A stretch of 64,000 bases of DNA from Cololabis saira. Its lineage: Eukaryota > Chordata > Actinopteri > Beloniformes > Belonidae. This document shows, piece after piece, positions 21,601 to 33,609 of this stretch. Where the stretch lies: NCBI RefSeq assembly GCF_033807715.1, contig NC_084592.1, positions 26,945,501 to 27,009,500 on the forward strand, in the 5' to 3' direction. Made by a program: the position numbers and the translations under genes. Numbering within the stretch: position 1 is the first letter of the stretch; each line of letters starts with the position of its first letter. The notes beneath the pieces were generated by a model. The model saw nothing but the letters and a program-made list of their open reading frames with translations, did not search any database and was not told the DNA's origin.

Positions 21601-24409
21601 TACAATCATTACAGATGTAACACAGCAGAACATTTACTGCTTTCACAGGCTCGGCCGCAATTTAATCATGTGTTTATTTGGAATTTTTAAACACTGCAAA
21701 CTCCTTTGTTTACATTTAGACAGGCCACAGGAACTCACCTGTCCAGAAAAGTGTGGCTCTGGGCGTAGTCTTTAGTTACAGATCGGCTGCCATAAAATGA
21801 CGTTGGCTGAAGTGGACTTGTGCCCAGTGGAGCTACAGGTAAGCAGGGGAAAAAAAGACATGTCTGGTGATGCATACAAAAATGTATTCACGGCATCAGT
21901 GACTGCATGAATCATTTAATGTCAAATTAGATATACTAATCTACACAAAAAACATTGACCAGTCATAACCCACTTTGTGTTACACATATGATGCATCTCT
22001 TGAGATGTTTAGGAGTAGTTTACCTGCGCTCCTGTTCTCTTCCGTCTGCTTCAACTTTTCTTTGCAGCTCAGAAGAAACTTCCTGGACGGGTCTGAAGTG
22101 GCCTTGTTGTTGCTAAAATATATAAACATGACTATTTTAGAAAGATATCCAAATGTGGAAACTAAAAACTTAAAATAAACCTACAAGACGCCAAAAACGC
22201 TGCTTGTTGCTCTACAATCTAAATTAACCATTTGGTAAGAAACAACATACGGCCAGTTAAACATGATGGTCCTGAGGATGGAGATGTCAGATCACTAACT
22301 GCACCCAACTATAAGCAGTGCTGCATTTACCTTGAGGAGTCATTTTCTTTGGGGTAATCCTCACTGAGGTCACTTTCAGAGGTAAGTAGTCGCTTTCTTT
22401 TCTCGCCCCTGTAATACAGCAAAGCAAATTCATGATCTTAGACAATATTGGCCAGATAGTCCTCAAGTGTGGGAGAAACTGTGTTTGGGCTGTGTGTGTG
22501 TTTATTAGAGCGTCAAAAGTGACCATACAAATCCACACCTGTTTTCAGACAGTCCAGTGCGGGTGGGAGTGGAGGCTGCTCTGCTTGGGCTACTCAAAGG
22601 CTTCCGTGGGGTTGTGTCCTCTCGGCCTTCTGCACTCTGCCGCCTCGGTGTTGTCTGAAACATGTTAGGAGTCTGCAGGTTTGAGACAAGCCTTCAGTCT
22701 AAACTCAAAATACTTTGTTGAAGTTGGTGTTTTAAAATTGTTACTAACCTGTTTTTCCCCTGATGGGCTGGTCTCATTTTTCATAGAGCGGTTACCAAGG
22801 ACACTTAAGTTTGCACTTCCATGGGATGACTTTAAAACTGTGGAATGAGCAAAGAATAAGAGTTGGTAAAAGCATTTATTAAACTATGCAATAAAAGAGT
22901 TTTAAATTACAAGTCAGCAGATTTATCAGTATAGACAGATGGTTATTACAGCTTTAAACCAGCTTTCAAAAAATAAATGTGTCCACCTCCATCATTTGCA
23001 AATCACCACACTTTGTGCAGAGCCAATTAACTTATCATTACATATGAAGCAGTTAGCCAATTACCTGGCTTTCCTTGTTTCAGCTTTTCCAGGTATTCTT
23101 TTGTTCTCTGCACCAAAGATGGGGGCATCTTATCGAAGGAGATGACACTGGTGTCCTTCAAGGTCAGCATGATCCGGTTGAAATTCTGTGAAATGCTTCT
23201 CACATTCTGGGTCAGCTAAAGTTGAGAGAAGAATTCAAGATACTTTAGTTTGTATTGAAATGCAGTTTTATTCAAGTTATTTGTTCCATACTTGAACACC
23301 CCCCGCTAGTCTGTCAATCTGTGCGTCTTTAATCACATCAGCTCGCCAGCTGACAGACACTCTCAAATTTTACATTTGGTGTGAAATTAAACTGTAGTTG
23401 GGTGACTAACTTAATAAAGCATCACACTCTAGACAGATTTATTTAATTTATGTTTCTTGCATTTCTACAGATGATAAGTTGTGGCCCCAAACATTGTGAC
23501 CAAAAAAAGACGTGACCATCCACTGTTGAACAATGTTCTGCAGGCGAAAGCAAAACCTAGACTCTCCAACTGTATCCAGGTTAAAAAACAGACTTTGTGG
23601 AGAATAAGAAAAGGGAAACCAAAAGTCTGCAGTTTCATTAACTTCTCAAATTACACAATATTCCATAAAAAAGTAGTTCCTTGTGACTCTAAATACAACT
23701 TACATTCATATACTTTATAATTTAGTAACAGCAGACAGCACACAAGTACTAAAGACTGACTTATATAGTGACGCCATTGGTAGTAGTAGCCTTATTTCTT
23801 AATGGCTCAAAAATACATCTACATGCAACGGGTGTTACATTCTCAAATGACCAGAAAAAAACTTTTTCACAATGCAAATTTAACACCTGCTGCTTCTTTG
23901 AAGCACCACAATGCACTTTACAATTGATCGTTTTTTTTTTTTTTTTTTACAATTCCACACCTCCACAGGCTAAACTTTTGACACATGGACCATGTCGTTT
24001 CTCTGCACAAATGCACCATCTAGTGGCAGTGAGCAAGAATGTTACGATTATAAGATTTTTTATTAAATTTTTTTGCCAAATGCTTCGTCTAAGGGGGCCC
24101 TTATATGTGGATTTAGCGACCAATCCATAAATATCTAGTCAGCTTGCTTTATCAGTTGACCCAACTGGAAATGACAACACAAGATTACACTCTCACTTAA
24201 GTGCCACAAATAAAGAGGAAAAAATATTTACATACCTGGAAAGTTTTTGGAGCCCCGCCACAGCTGAATCTCAGGCAGAGGTTAACTTTGTTTTCCTTCT
24301 CCAAAATCTCGAAGGTCCCCTCTCTCCATCTGGTGGTGCCGAATTCAAGGCTGGAAAAACGGATCCGTACAGCGACACCACTGGAGAGTTTGGGCACTAA
24401 GGTTGCCAT
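9619..24409 (-). CDS. usp37: USP37, ubiquitin-specific protease (23 coding exons, complete)
   Basis: Deubiquitinase of the cell cycle and replication; the mammalian enzyme is an APC/C-Cdh1 target that stabilises cyclin A. Exons in reading order: 24409-24236, 23215-23065, 22837-22749, 22672-22539, 22408-22331, 22112-22024, 21832-21739, 21591-21436, 21288-21157, 21013-20890, 20504-20257, 20151-20034, 19903-19824, 19717-19553, 18696-18646, 18437-18290, 18201-17985, 17870-17704, 17274-17214, 17102-16987, 16444-16375, 11251-11113, 9706-9619. They total 2889 nt, 962 aa plus stop (human 979). N-terminal PH-like domain with KEN box (LEKENKV); Cys box [10 protein letters not shown] (about residue 330); CxxC zinc site (SCEKC); UIMs [25 protein letters not shown] and [12 protein letters not shown] lying between catalytic halves; His box GHYISDVY and YNDLDV. 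All catalytic residues are present. Start by homology and AG at 24451-24450 upstream. Confidence 0.96.
10567..11039. mobile_element. PIF/Harbinger-like MITE (473 bp) in last USP37 intron
   Basis: Left end AGGTGCGGGTATACTTCTGCG; the right end is the inverted copy ending GACGCAGAACC...CAGCCT. Both ends are flanked by TTA (10564-10566 and 11040-11042), fitting the 3-bp TWA target of Harbinger elements. The interior is GC-rich with several CACGGCG/CGCCGT motifs. Small ORFs inside are not genes. Confidence 0.7.
13391..14681. mobile_element. hAT-like insertion (1.29 kb) inside the Rex3 LINE
   Basis: A perfect 8-bp duplication GGTGCTCG flanks the insert (13383-13390 and 14682-14689). Joining the flanks restores the LINE frame (RRVL followed by GSWEFAQ). 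Ends are weakly inverted (TCAGGGCCGGATTTA against a right end reading GAGGCAGGTTTTA on the other strand). The interior has no transposase and is itself composite: GGGGGGTCAAACCCCC palindrome at 13473, a fish dispersed repeat near 13866-13960 (TTTAACCGGGCGGGTCATTA), a MITE at about 14155-14420, and three tandem copies of a GGGTGGGCACAGGACGCACG-type unit near 14595-14655. Confidence 0.8.
14155..14420. mobile_element. Harbinger-like MITE remnant, relative of the one at 10567
   Basis: Its right end AACGCAGAACCATAAATCAGCC closely matches the right end of the 10567-11039 element. The left end GTAGGTTCTGCGTTGATTT looks like the same terminus with its outermost bases lost. Palindromic TACGGCGTAGCCTACGG blocks lie near both ends. 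No ORF. Confidence 0.55.
15850..16010. repeat. Dispersed fish repeat (TTTAGCAGACGCTTTTATCC type)
   Basis: TCATTTAGCAGACGCTTTTA followed by a CA run and a GGGCTTGAACCACC stretch. I recognise this as a very common repeat in teleost genomes; it directly follows the Rex3 tail. Class not assigned. Confidence 0.6.
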
Positions 24410-24529
24410 GGCTTGCTATCCTGGCGGTGCACTTACGGGCAAACAAATCCTGAAAGGAAGAAATTAAAGTGTGTGTAAGTGCAAGAACCGCCTTGTTTAG
24501 TCTCCAGAGAACGGATTATAACTAGTACA

Positions 24530-24790
24530 GGTAATTACGTCCCTACATGGCCTGGCACCACCTTGCCTCCAGGAATATTTTAAATACAGACAGTCGCGGG
24601 TCACTCGAGCAGTGTCCAACAGAGTGGTAGAGGTTCCATTCAGAAAAACTGCTTTTAGCCATAACGCACTATCCATAAAGGGTAGTGCGTTATGGAATTC
24701 TATACCTGTACACATAAGGGAATGCCCCTCTTTAACAACTTTTAAAAACCAGATAAAAATATGGCTCAGAGGTCAACAAATGTGTACACA
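24530..24790 (+). repeat. LINE reverse transcriptase C-terminus remnant
   Basis: Translates to VSNRVVEVPFRKTAFSH and GSALWNSIPVHIRECPSL, which resembles the C-terminal end of non-LTR retrotransposon ORF2 proteins (WNSLP motif). In the first USP37 intron, antisense to the gene. Confidence 0.6.
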
Positions 24791-25249
24791 CACCTAATGT
24801 GTGCTTGGGCCTCCTCCTACCTACTAACTTTTTTTTTTTATCATTCTCATTTTACTAATTGTACTTGTCTTTGTTTCTGTTTTCTTTTTCTTATTGCATT
24901 TTTATCTTCTCTGCTTTTAACACCATACCTGCCTATATTGGACTGCAGATGGAAACTAGCCTTGTGCTACAATCTGGTACATTTACATATTTTTTTTTTT
25001 ATTTATTTATTATTATTTATTTATACAATGACAACAGTAAAGTTTTTTTTAAATCATACAAGGACAAATATATTGTGCAGGAGAGGAAAAGAAGCCAGAG
25101 GGGCTTATAAAAAATCCTCCCCCTCAATACAAAATCACCAAAACAAATCAATCAATAGAAAAGAATAGAAAGGAAAAGAAAAGGTAAAAGAAACAAAGAA
25201 AAATACAATAAACACCCAAACAAAAATATCTATGAAATGGCAATTTCAT

Positions 25250-26055
25250 TTTAGTACGAATAGCCTGTTAATTTTGTCTATATAAAAAGATACCCCATTA
25301 AGTTGGTCCTAAACATTTTTAAGGATGACACTAACTTAGTGTTAGTGTTAATCTATCTAAACAGTTCCAGAGTTGAGGGCCATGGAATTTGATAAAGGAT
25401 TGGTGACTGCAGGTACGACAAAGAGGTAAATGAAAGTTCTTCCCACCTCTAACTGAATAAGAATGAATATCTGATGATAACAGAAAAAAATTATGAAAAG
25501 TGCCTGGAATGTCTTGTTAGAAATGAATGAACTTAAACATAAACAGGCATGGTTGAAACTTGTTAATAGAAAAAATTGATAATAATTTAAATTTGCTAAA
25601 TAAGGGTGCAGAAGGTGCTTGATGAGAAGAAAATGAAATCATTCTCAAGAATCTTTTCTGAATTAGAAATAATTGGTTAAGGTACGAAGAATAAGAAGCG
25701 GCCCCAAACAATGTTGCAATACGTCAAGTATGGATAAATTAGACTATAATATAATATCATGAGACAGGACTGATTAACTAAGAAAGAAACTCTTCTAATA
25801 ATACCACAGGATTTCATAATTTTTTTGCATACATACTCAATATGTTTTCCCCAGGATAATCTTTCATCCACTAGTACACCAATAAATTTTACACATGAAA
25901 CCTGTTGGATTTCAATATTATTAATTTGGAGCTTTAAATCCTGCTCAGGAAAAAATTTGTTTTTGTTTCTAAAAAGAATATAATTTGATTTATTTATATT
26001 CAAGGAAAGCTTGTTCGTGAGAAACCATCTTGAGGCGTATTCCAACATGATATTG
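25250..26055 (-). repeat. LINE reverse transcriptase fragment
   Basis: Minus-strand reading frames give WFLTNKLSLNINKSNYILF, VKFIGVLVDERLSWGKHIE and LYYSLIYPYLTYCNIVWG, the thumb and post-RT region of CR1/jockey-type LINEs, then after a frameshift LFLIQKRFLRMISF. Opposite in orientation to the fragment at 24530. USP37 first intron. Confidence 0.7.
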
Positions 26056-26855
26056 GCATTTCTTACAATCTTACTTCTTTACATACCTATGTAAATATGT
26101 TCATCAATGTGCATTGTCCTGAGAAATAAATAAATAAATAAGTCATAGCGCAGCGTGCACATGTTGCAATACACAGTTGTAATATCTTTAAAATGTCAGG
26201 CGCGAACTGTAATTAGTGTCACCAATCTGCAGTTAACAAATAATAGAAAACATGTATTAATCTCTTTGTGTATTTTATTAGCCACCAGAGAGAACTGGAA
26301 ATAAATCACATATAACCTCAAACCTCAGGATACTCGGTTGATAAAAGCATGTTAGCTCAGGTCGCAAGTCACAACAAACTCCGAAGTCTCCTGAACAAAA
26401 ACACCAAACACCAGTGACGGCTGTTTTACAACACTACCTACATATGAGACGTCCCCGGAGAGATTCTGGCAAACCAGACCAGAGTTTATGAGAAGTGTTT
26501 AACCTCTTAACGGGTCCGTTAACAGTGTGTTCTTATCAGCCATCACTCTGTCCATCAGCAGCACAGATGAGCAACACGTCGTGATCTGTCTTTTCCTGCT
26601 TCTAACTAATAACTCAGCATGATCCCAGCAAACTAGTCCTAAAAGTGTCGGCGTCCAGACCCGCCACGGGAATCCGCGGATGCTGCAGCTCGGCCATCCG
26701 TCCAGGGATGCAGTACCGTCTGAATGGATGGAGGAGGCCGACATTAGCACGACCGCTAGCGGACTAGCCAGCGCTAGCCGACCGGCTAATCCACCTGACT
26801 GTAATGTGGTGATGGAAACGGGATAACGCCGTCATTACGCTGCGGGCGCCTTTAC

Positions 26856-27420
26856 CTGTCAATGAGGGTTCGAGCTGGTATTCAAACTTGGAGGACGTAA
26901 CTCTGTGTTGAAGTGTGTCCCGCCTGCAGAGAGCTGGTTTTGGCCGGCATTCAGCTGCTCCAGCGTTGTTGACAGTGGAGCCGCACACGGTGATGGCGGG
27001 AACGGGAACATTTACAGCGGAAGTGACGCCCGAGATCCCGCGGGTCTCGCTCTCGCGATGTTTCCCTGTGTTTGTGTCAGGCTGCCATCGCCGAGAAAGA
27101 GACTAGCGTGAGATCATATTGACTGCTTTCGGCTTTGTAGTGTCGAAGTTGGTGCAGTTATACAAAATCCATCCCGTTAAATATTTTACTGAATTGCTTT
27201 GATTTTGTTCAATGAAGTAACGTTGCCTGAAGACTTTTGGTAAATTACGCGCCTAATGGGTTCATTTCTCACAATCCTTAGCCGCTAGCTGAAGCTACCA
27301 GTCCGTGCGGGCTGACAACTTAATTGCACTGCAGCGGTATTAGTTTGCTTTTTAACCACTGTTTGTTGACGAAGTGGTTTTATTTTAACAAAATTCCCTG
27401 GCCAGTGAGAACTTCAGAAA
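26856..27420. promoter_or_regulatory. Bidirectional USP37 / CNOT9 promoter and first exons
   Basis: A likely USP37 5' UTR exon ends with CTCATTGACAG then GTAAAG on the minus strand (donor at 26855-26854). Towards CNOT9 the sequence is GC-rich with an ETS-like AGCGGAAGTGACG (27014-27026) and a CTCTCGCGATG motif (27050-27060), both common in TATA-less bidirectional promoters. CNOT9 ATG lies at 27421. Head-to-head USP37/CNOT9 is also the human arrangement. Confidence 0.7.
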
Positions 27421-30400
27421 ATGCTGGCAACGGGAGCGGTAAGTAGCATTAAACTACTCAGATCCTGTTTCCACTTTCTTCCCTTTTCTCTCTCACACTT
27501 GCTCAATGTGTAAAGAACACAACATCATATTTATAACTGCACCATGGCATCAAGTAGAAATAGTATATCTAGATCTAATGGTAAATCAACTTAGCAATAA
27601 AGGCCTCCATCAGATAATTCAGTTTTAAAGCCTTGATTTTTATTTTGCTTGAATTTGCATAATTGTACTGGCATAATCTATCTACAGTATACATATATTT
27701 ACACTGTATATTTCTTTAAATACAAAAGGAAACGGAATTCCCTTAAAATGGCCAGTGATAACGCTTTGAAATCAAAAGACACTGCACTTGTTTTTAAATA
27801 CTTTTGTCTGAATGAAAACTGCTGTTGGAGGTGACACTGCAGCACAAAAGATGTTCATATATGTCAACATATATGAACTTTCCAAGCCCAGAAATGCACC
27901 ACAAACACAGACAAGTGGAAAAGGAAGCACTGTTAAAAAAAAAAAAAAAAAAAAAAATAGGACAGGAGTTATGTATTTTTTGTACAACTTGTTTTGTAAA
28001 ATTGTAAATAGGTTATTTTATTTTATTTTATTCAGAGCTGTCCTTTTTTTGTTTTCTCTACCTCAATCTGCTGCACCTTAGATGTTTATTCTGTACATAT
28101 GTCAAGAAATACCACATTTGTGTATTTGTTTATTTACTGCGAAAGAGCGAAATTACCGGAGTCAAATTCCTTGTTGGACAATGTTCGAACCTGGCCAATA
28201 AAGCTGATTCTGATATGTTAAGCAAGGAGAGAAGAGTTTAAATCTTTAGTTTTATCAATTGCCACTGATCATATGAGCACGTAAAATGGAAAAGTTTGGA
28301 GTTCTGATGAAGACAAAGACAGCAGTACTGTCATGAATTAATTGTAAATGTTTCACCATGTCATGGCTGCAGGGACATATTGTGAACTCAAAATACCTCT
28401 TTAATGCCTAGCTTTTGGACAAAACTAATTCTAGCAGAGAGAAACTACAAAACGAGTAGCAGGAGGAGGAGGGATTGTAATTCTTGTTTAAAAAAACAAT
28501 TGCATATAATCCTGGTCATGTTACAATAAGGGAAAGGTCTGTGCACTCTAGATATTAAAAATCTCATCTTTTTATTTTGACAGGCTGTAACTAACGTCAC
28601 AGCCCTGGCCCAGGTGGACCGTGAGAAGATTTACCAATGGATCAATGAGTTGTCCAGCCCAGAAACCAGAGAAAATGCTCTGTTGGAGCTAAGCAAGAAG
28701 CGAGAGTCGGTGCCAGACCTAGCACCGATGCTCTGGCACTCCTGTGGCACGATTGCTGCCCTGTTGCAGGTATGTCCATCACTAGCCCATTGAAAAAATA
28801 TTGTCCAACTTGTAGCAGCGCAAAGCTTTTCTTTTTCGTGCTGTTTTTCTTTTTTAATCTGCTGTGTAGTCTTGCTTATTTATCAGTTGAAGTTTAAGAG
28901 TAAAGAGTTTTTTTCATTGATTTTTTTGTTTTGTTTGTTTGTTTTTTCATAGGAAATAGTGAACATCTATCCATCTATAAACCCACCTACACTCACAGCT
29001 CACCAGTCTAACAGAGTGTGTAATGCCCTGGCACTTCTGCAGTGTGTTGCCTCTCATCCAGAAACACGGTAATGGGATATTTAGTTGTTTTCCTTCTTAG
29101 CGTTCACAGTATTTTAGAAGAATCTTTTTCCCATCTGATACTCCAGAAAACAGACATGGATGCATGCATGTTAAGGTAGACCAGTGGTTCCCAAACCTTT
29201 TCCGGTAGGCCCCCCTTCGATTTATAAGAAATGTTTTGCTGACTCCCCCTTCTTTTTTTATTTTTCAATTTTTTTTACTGTGTAACAATATTAAACATTG
29301 CTATCAATACATTTTTCAAGAAATACCTCCGTGCAAAATGCGATTTAAAAACATGAAAAACTCCACATCAAAAGAGCCCTGTCAAAAACCTGTCCATTAT
29401 GCTCAGAGGTGATTCTAGAGTCTCTTGGGGCCTTGGGCAAACATTCACAGCGGGGCCTCTCCAACTAATTAATGAAACTTATACAGTAAATAATCAGACA
29501 CTAACAAAAAATATGAAAGAAAAACATTATTTTTAAATAGCACACATTTGTATTGTTTAAAAAAATGTATATAAACACCAGTGGCACACAACGCACAATT
29601 TCCCTCTGTGCACCTTATCACATTTTGTAAATATCAAGTTTTGCAGCTTATGTATTATCTGCACTACTTACCACTTTCTCAATGCTTTTTTCTTTTTCCC
29701 TTCATTTCTTATGGCAGATGGGTAGCTTTTTCTTCATTTTGATAGACCCGTTCTCATTAGGTTTGTTTATATAAGATGCAGAGAAAGTGACGGGGCCCCT
29801 GGTTTTGGGAGTTCCCCGCTTGCCGGCCATCTGCATCTGCATTTGCCTGGAATGCCATTTGGCAAACGGTGCCTCTGACTATGCTAGCAGTGTCCAATCA
29901 TTCATTTTTTTTAAAAATGTATTCATATTGCGCCTCCCTCAATGGCACTACGCACCCCTCCACTTTGGGAACCACTTAGATAGACAGTCATTTTTTAATT
30001 TGTCAAAAAAGAAACATGCATGGAGATCATTTTGATCTGATGTGTCTCCATTTGAACTTGTTAAGTAAGATCACATTGAGTAAAGTACTTTGAATTTTTC
30101 TTTCTTCACCAGGTCGGCTTTTCTTGCAGCTCACATTCCTCTTTTCCTTTATCCTTTTCTGCACACTGTGAGCAAAACACGGCCATTTGAGTACCTGCGA
30201 CTCACCAGCCTAGGAGTCATAGGTAATTTCTCCTTTTTAAAGAGACATTTTACTTCCTTTTTTTAGTGCAGCTGTCCAGTTGTTTGGAGTCTATATGGAG
30301 GTATTAAGTTGTCCTTCTATTCACTATAGGCGCGTTGGTCAAAACAGATGAACAAGAAGTGATAAACTTCCTTCTTACCACTGAAATCATCCCGCTTTGT

Positions 30401-31589
30401 CTTCGAATCATGGAATCAGGGAGTGAACTCTCAAAGACGGTACTTGACCATTACGTCTGCTTTTTAAAACAGTGTAACTGATCTCTAATGTAAAATAATA
30501 CTGGATTATACACAATTTCACCCTGAAGTTACACCTTCTGTCATCGGTGCCATGCTTGAGATATTAAAAGTCACAAGTTTTGTCAGAGTTTATCTTAACT
30601 TTGTACATAGATCTTACCATTCTCCCTCTTTTTTTCTTTCTTTTTTTTTGTCAGGTTGCTACTTTCATTCTGCAGAAGATACTGCTGGACGACACTGGAC
30701 TGGCTTATATATGTCAGACCTATGAACGTTTCTCCCATGTGGCCATGATTCTCGTAAGAGTTGTGTGTTCTTGCAAGTGTAGGAACTTTCAGAATATATT
30801 GTCTAGCATCTGTACCATGTACCACACCATCCTTTACAGTGTATTCAATAGATATAATATTTTCTTTTTTCTGCTTCCAGGGCAAAATGGTGCTGCAGCT
30901 CTCCAAAGAGCCTTCGGCTCGTCTGCTGAAACATGTCGTTCGTTGCTATCTTCGCCTCTCAGATAACCTCAGGTAGAGCAGTGATCTCCAGCTAAAGCAC
31001 ATGAGCTTTCGCCACTAGGAGGAGCCATCAAGAAAACAATATGCATTCCCACTCTTCGTGCAACAATAAGAAAATTGGTTTAGACATTAGACACGCTTGT
31101 TCTGAAGCTCAAGATATTCAGTGGTTAAAGCCATTATTTTCTTATGTATATTGTATTAATGCAAAAATTGTTCCTCTCTAAGGGTAAGATGTAAAGAGCC
31201 ATTGTTAAATATTGGTGTACACTTGATGGTCAAAGTCAGTGCATTAATTAATAGAAAAAAAGTCAACCATTCACTTTTAATGTAACTAAGATACCATTTG
31301 GTGTCCAAATTTATATAAAATAAGAAGACAAACTTTGTCTGATGCATCTTAACAGATTATACTTACCAATTGTATGCATTCACTTTTAGTCATCAGAGCA
31401 GCTTGTTGTAATGTCGACATTTCCTGCTACAGATCAGCCCATCATGTGTGACAAATGGGACCTGGGATCTGCAAATCAGTTTTTTATGCAAGAAACAGTG
31501 AATGCATTAATGCTGCTTACTGGGGTGGTTTATGTGTCTACAGTCTGAACAGTTTCAGTTTATATCCAGTTCAGGTCTGTTTAGGTTAC

Positions 31590-31646
<57 letters not shown>

Positions 31647-32664
31647 TTATTTATTTATACATACGAAGAACAAAACAAAACAAGAGGATGAATCAACCTC
31701 ATAGCTTTACAGAGTCAAATAAGCAGCTCTAATGACTAAGTAACTTCAGTAGTTACATGAGCTGGAAATCTGAGAGAGTTTTAGAAATTAACTATACTTG
31801 TGAAACTATTATTTAAATGGTAGAGGGCTTGGTCTTCTTTCAGTGCTGCTGAGTACTTACCTGAAAGAATTATTTATAATGAAGATGTGCCACTGCTTTT
31901 ATTACCATTACCAGGTAGTTTATTTATAGATTCGCAAAGCTCATAAAAGCCTGCATTTGCTTTTATTTCATTTATGCAGACCTTTTCATTCAGGCAGTGC
32001 AATATGGCACATCTTAATCAAGATGTACTTCTTTCAAACTACAATTAAATGATCACTGTACCAGTTGAAAAGAAGGCAAAATCCCAAAGATTGAACAGGG
32101 GAATCCCAGTTCTCACGTTTTTACCTTCTAATAATTTTGCTGCCAACGCCTCGCTTTGATAAATCATGTGGTTCTCTGTGATTTGGATACTTTTTATGTT
32201 TTGGCCACTGAACATCACTCACACAGACACACCTTCTTTGTTCATCAGCCTAATTTCTAGGATGTTTTCCATCACATACAGTTTGACTTTAAACATGATC
32301 AATAATGCATGTCAGGACTATACTGTATATCAGGATGACCTGTGTTTATAATGTGCATTATAAACACGGCGTAAAGAGAGCGCCAATGTCTTAGGGAGTT
32401 TTTTTAATGGTTACTTTGTCCCAGAAGCATGAGAAGTTGTCTTTAAGTGTAAAATGTTATACGCTGGTTTATTACATTCAGCCTTCTTTCCTCAGAGCCA
32501 GAGAGGCCCTGCGTCAGTGTCTACCAGACCAGCTGAAGGACAGTACCTTTAGCCAGGTGCTGAAAGACGACACCACCACCAAGCGCTGGCTTGCACAGCT
32601 GGTCAAAAACCTGCAGGAAGGCCAAGTCACAGATGCCAGAGGAATCCCACTTGCTCCACAGTGA
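27421..32664 (+). CDS. cnot9: CNOT9 (RQCD1), CCR4-NOT subunit 9 (complete, 8 exons)
   Basis: Armadillo-repeat subunit of the CCR4-NOT deadenylase; it binds CNOT1 and presents pockets for tryptophans of GW182/TNRC6 and for other mRNA repressors. Exons: 27421-27438, 28584-28769, 28953-29068, 30113-30222, 30330-30439, 30655-30753, 30881-30972 and 32496-32664; 900 nt, exactly 299 aa plus stop as in human. The sequence is nearly identical to the mammalian protein (for example [25 protein letters not shown]-free core [19 protein letters not shown], and the C-terminus [11 protein letters not shown]); the first 15 residues ([15 protein letters not shown]) are the main divergent part. All borders are GT-AG. 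Candidate poly(A) signals are AATAAA at 33215 and 33540. Intron 3 carries a hAT-like element. Confidence 0.97.
28060..28222 (+). repeat. LINE (L2-like) 3' tail in CNOT9 intron 1
   Basis: Contains AAATTCCTTGTTGGACAATG and ends CCAATAAAGCTGATTCTGAT, the well-known 3' end of fish L2-like LINEs. Only the tail is present. Confidence 0.6.
29182..29977. mobile_element. hAT-like element (796 bp) in CNOT9 intron 3
   Basis: Left end CAGTGGTTCCCAAACC; right end TTTGGGAACCACTT, an inverted copy with the last base changed. Flanks AGGTAGAC (29174-29181) and AGATAGAC (29978-29985) match at 7 of 8. The interior contains a second pair of GGGGCCTTGGGC / CGGGGCCCCTGG blocks (about 29436 and 29792), possibly a nested element. 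No transposase ORF. Confidence 0.8.
31592..31660. repeat. Compound GT / AT / TTTA microsatellite
   Basis: Consecutive (GT)n, (AT)n and (TTTA)n runs in CNOT9 intron 7. Confidence 0.9.
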
Positions 32665-33609
32665 TGGGGTTTGAATTAACAGTGGACACAAACGGACTCA
32701 CTGTTTTAAATTTTTTTTAAAAGAATGTGGTGCTAAGTCTGTCTGCGAGGAAAAAGACAAAGCGGAGGAAGATATTTTTCCTTTTGGATAAGTTAATTTT
32801 CTCTTCCGGGGATGTGGACACAATCAAAACTCCACATTTACATTAATGCAAAGAAACTGTAGCTTGTTAAACTTCATGCAAATATGGACATCAGATGATA
32901 CTTAAAATCCATAAATAAGACATTGGCTTGTTTTTTGCCAAACTGACTGAAGAAGAAATGGGACATTTAGATGGGGCATTTCACATTTAAGATAATTCAC
33001 TATCAAATAACTGTATTTTTTTTCTGCAGTAAATCTCATTGAAAATAAACCATTGGAAGAAAATAGAAAAATGTTGGAAGGTGGACGAGGAAACCATGGT
33101 CAAATGAGCTTGATAAATCACCATAGAAACCCATTTTTTGCTGCAGTACACATTTAAAAAAAAAAAAAAAACAACAAAAAACTTTTTTTTGTGAGTCATT
33201 GGGCACAACTGCTCAATAAATAACCAAAAACTGTTGACATCAAATGTTGGCGCTCATCTTTTTCCCACTGATGTTTTAACTTCCTGCAACATTCCACTTC
33301 CAAAACCAACTTCAAACAAGAATTTTTTAATCTTCAGTTACAGGACTTGTTGCATCTGTATTTTTTTCCTTTTTATAAACATCATTGCACTGGTATTATA
33401 TGCTGCAGTTGAGCAATACAATATATTCTTCCGGATTTTTGATTTTACTGGCTTTGTGTTTATTTTTTTTTTATAAACCATGTTTTCAACCCCGAGTTAC
33501 ATGTCAGGGTCTTGGTTGGGTTTGTTCAACGTATTTTGGAATAAACTGATTTCCACCCAACTCTGGATATTTAAAGTGCCTTTGGAGTTAAAATACCAAC
33601 TCCACCTAC
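32665..33609 (+). other. CNOT9 3' UTR and downstream spacer
   Basis: Follows the CNOT9 stop. AATAAA occurs at 33215 and 33540. T-rich, no other gene seen. Confidence 0.6.
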
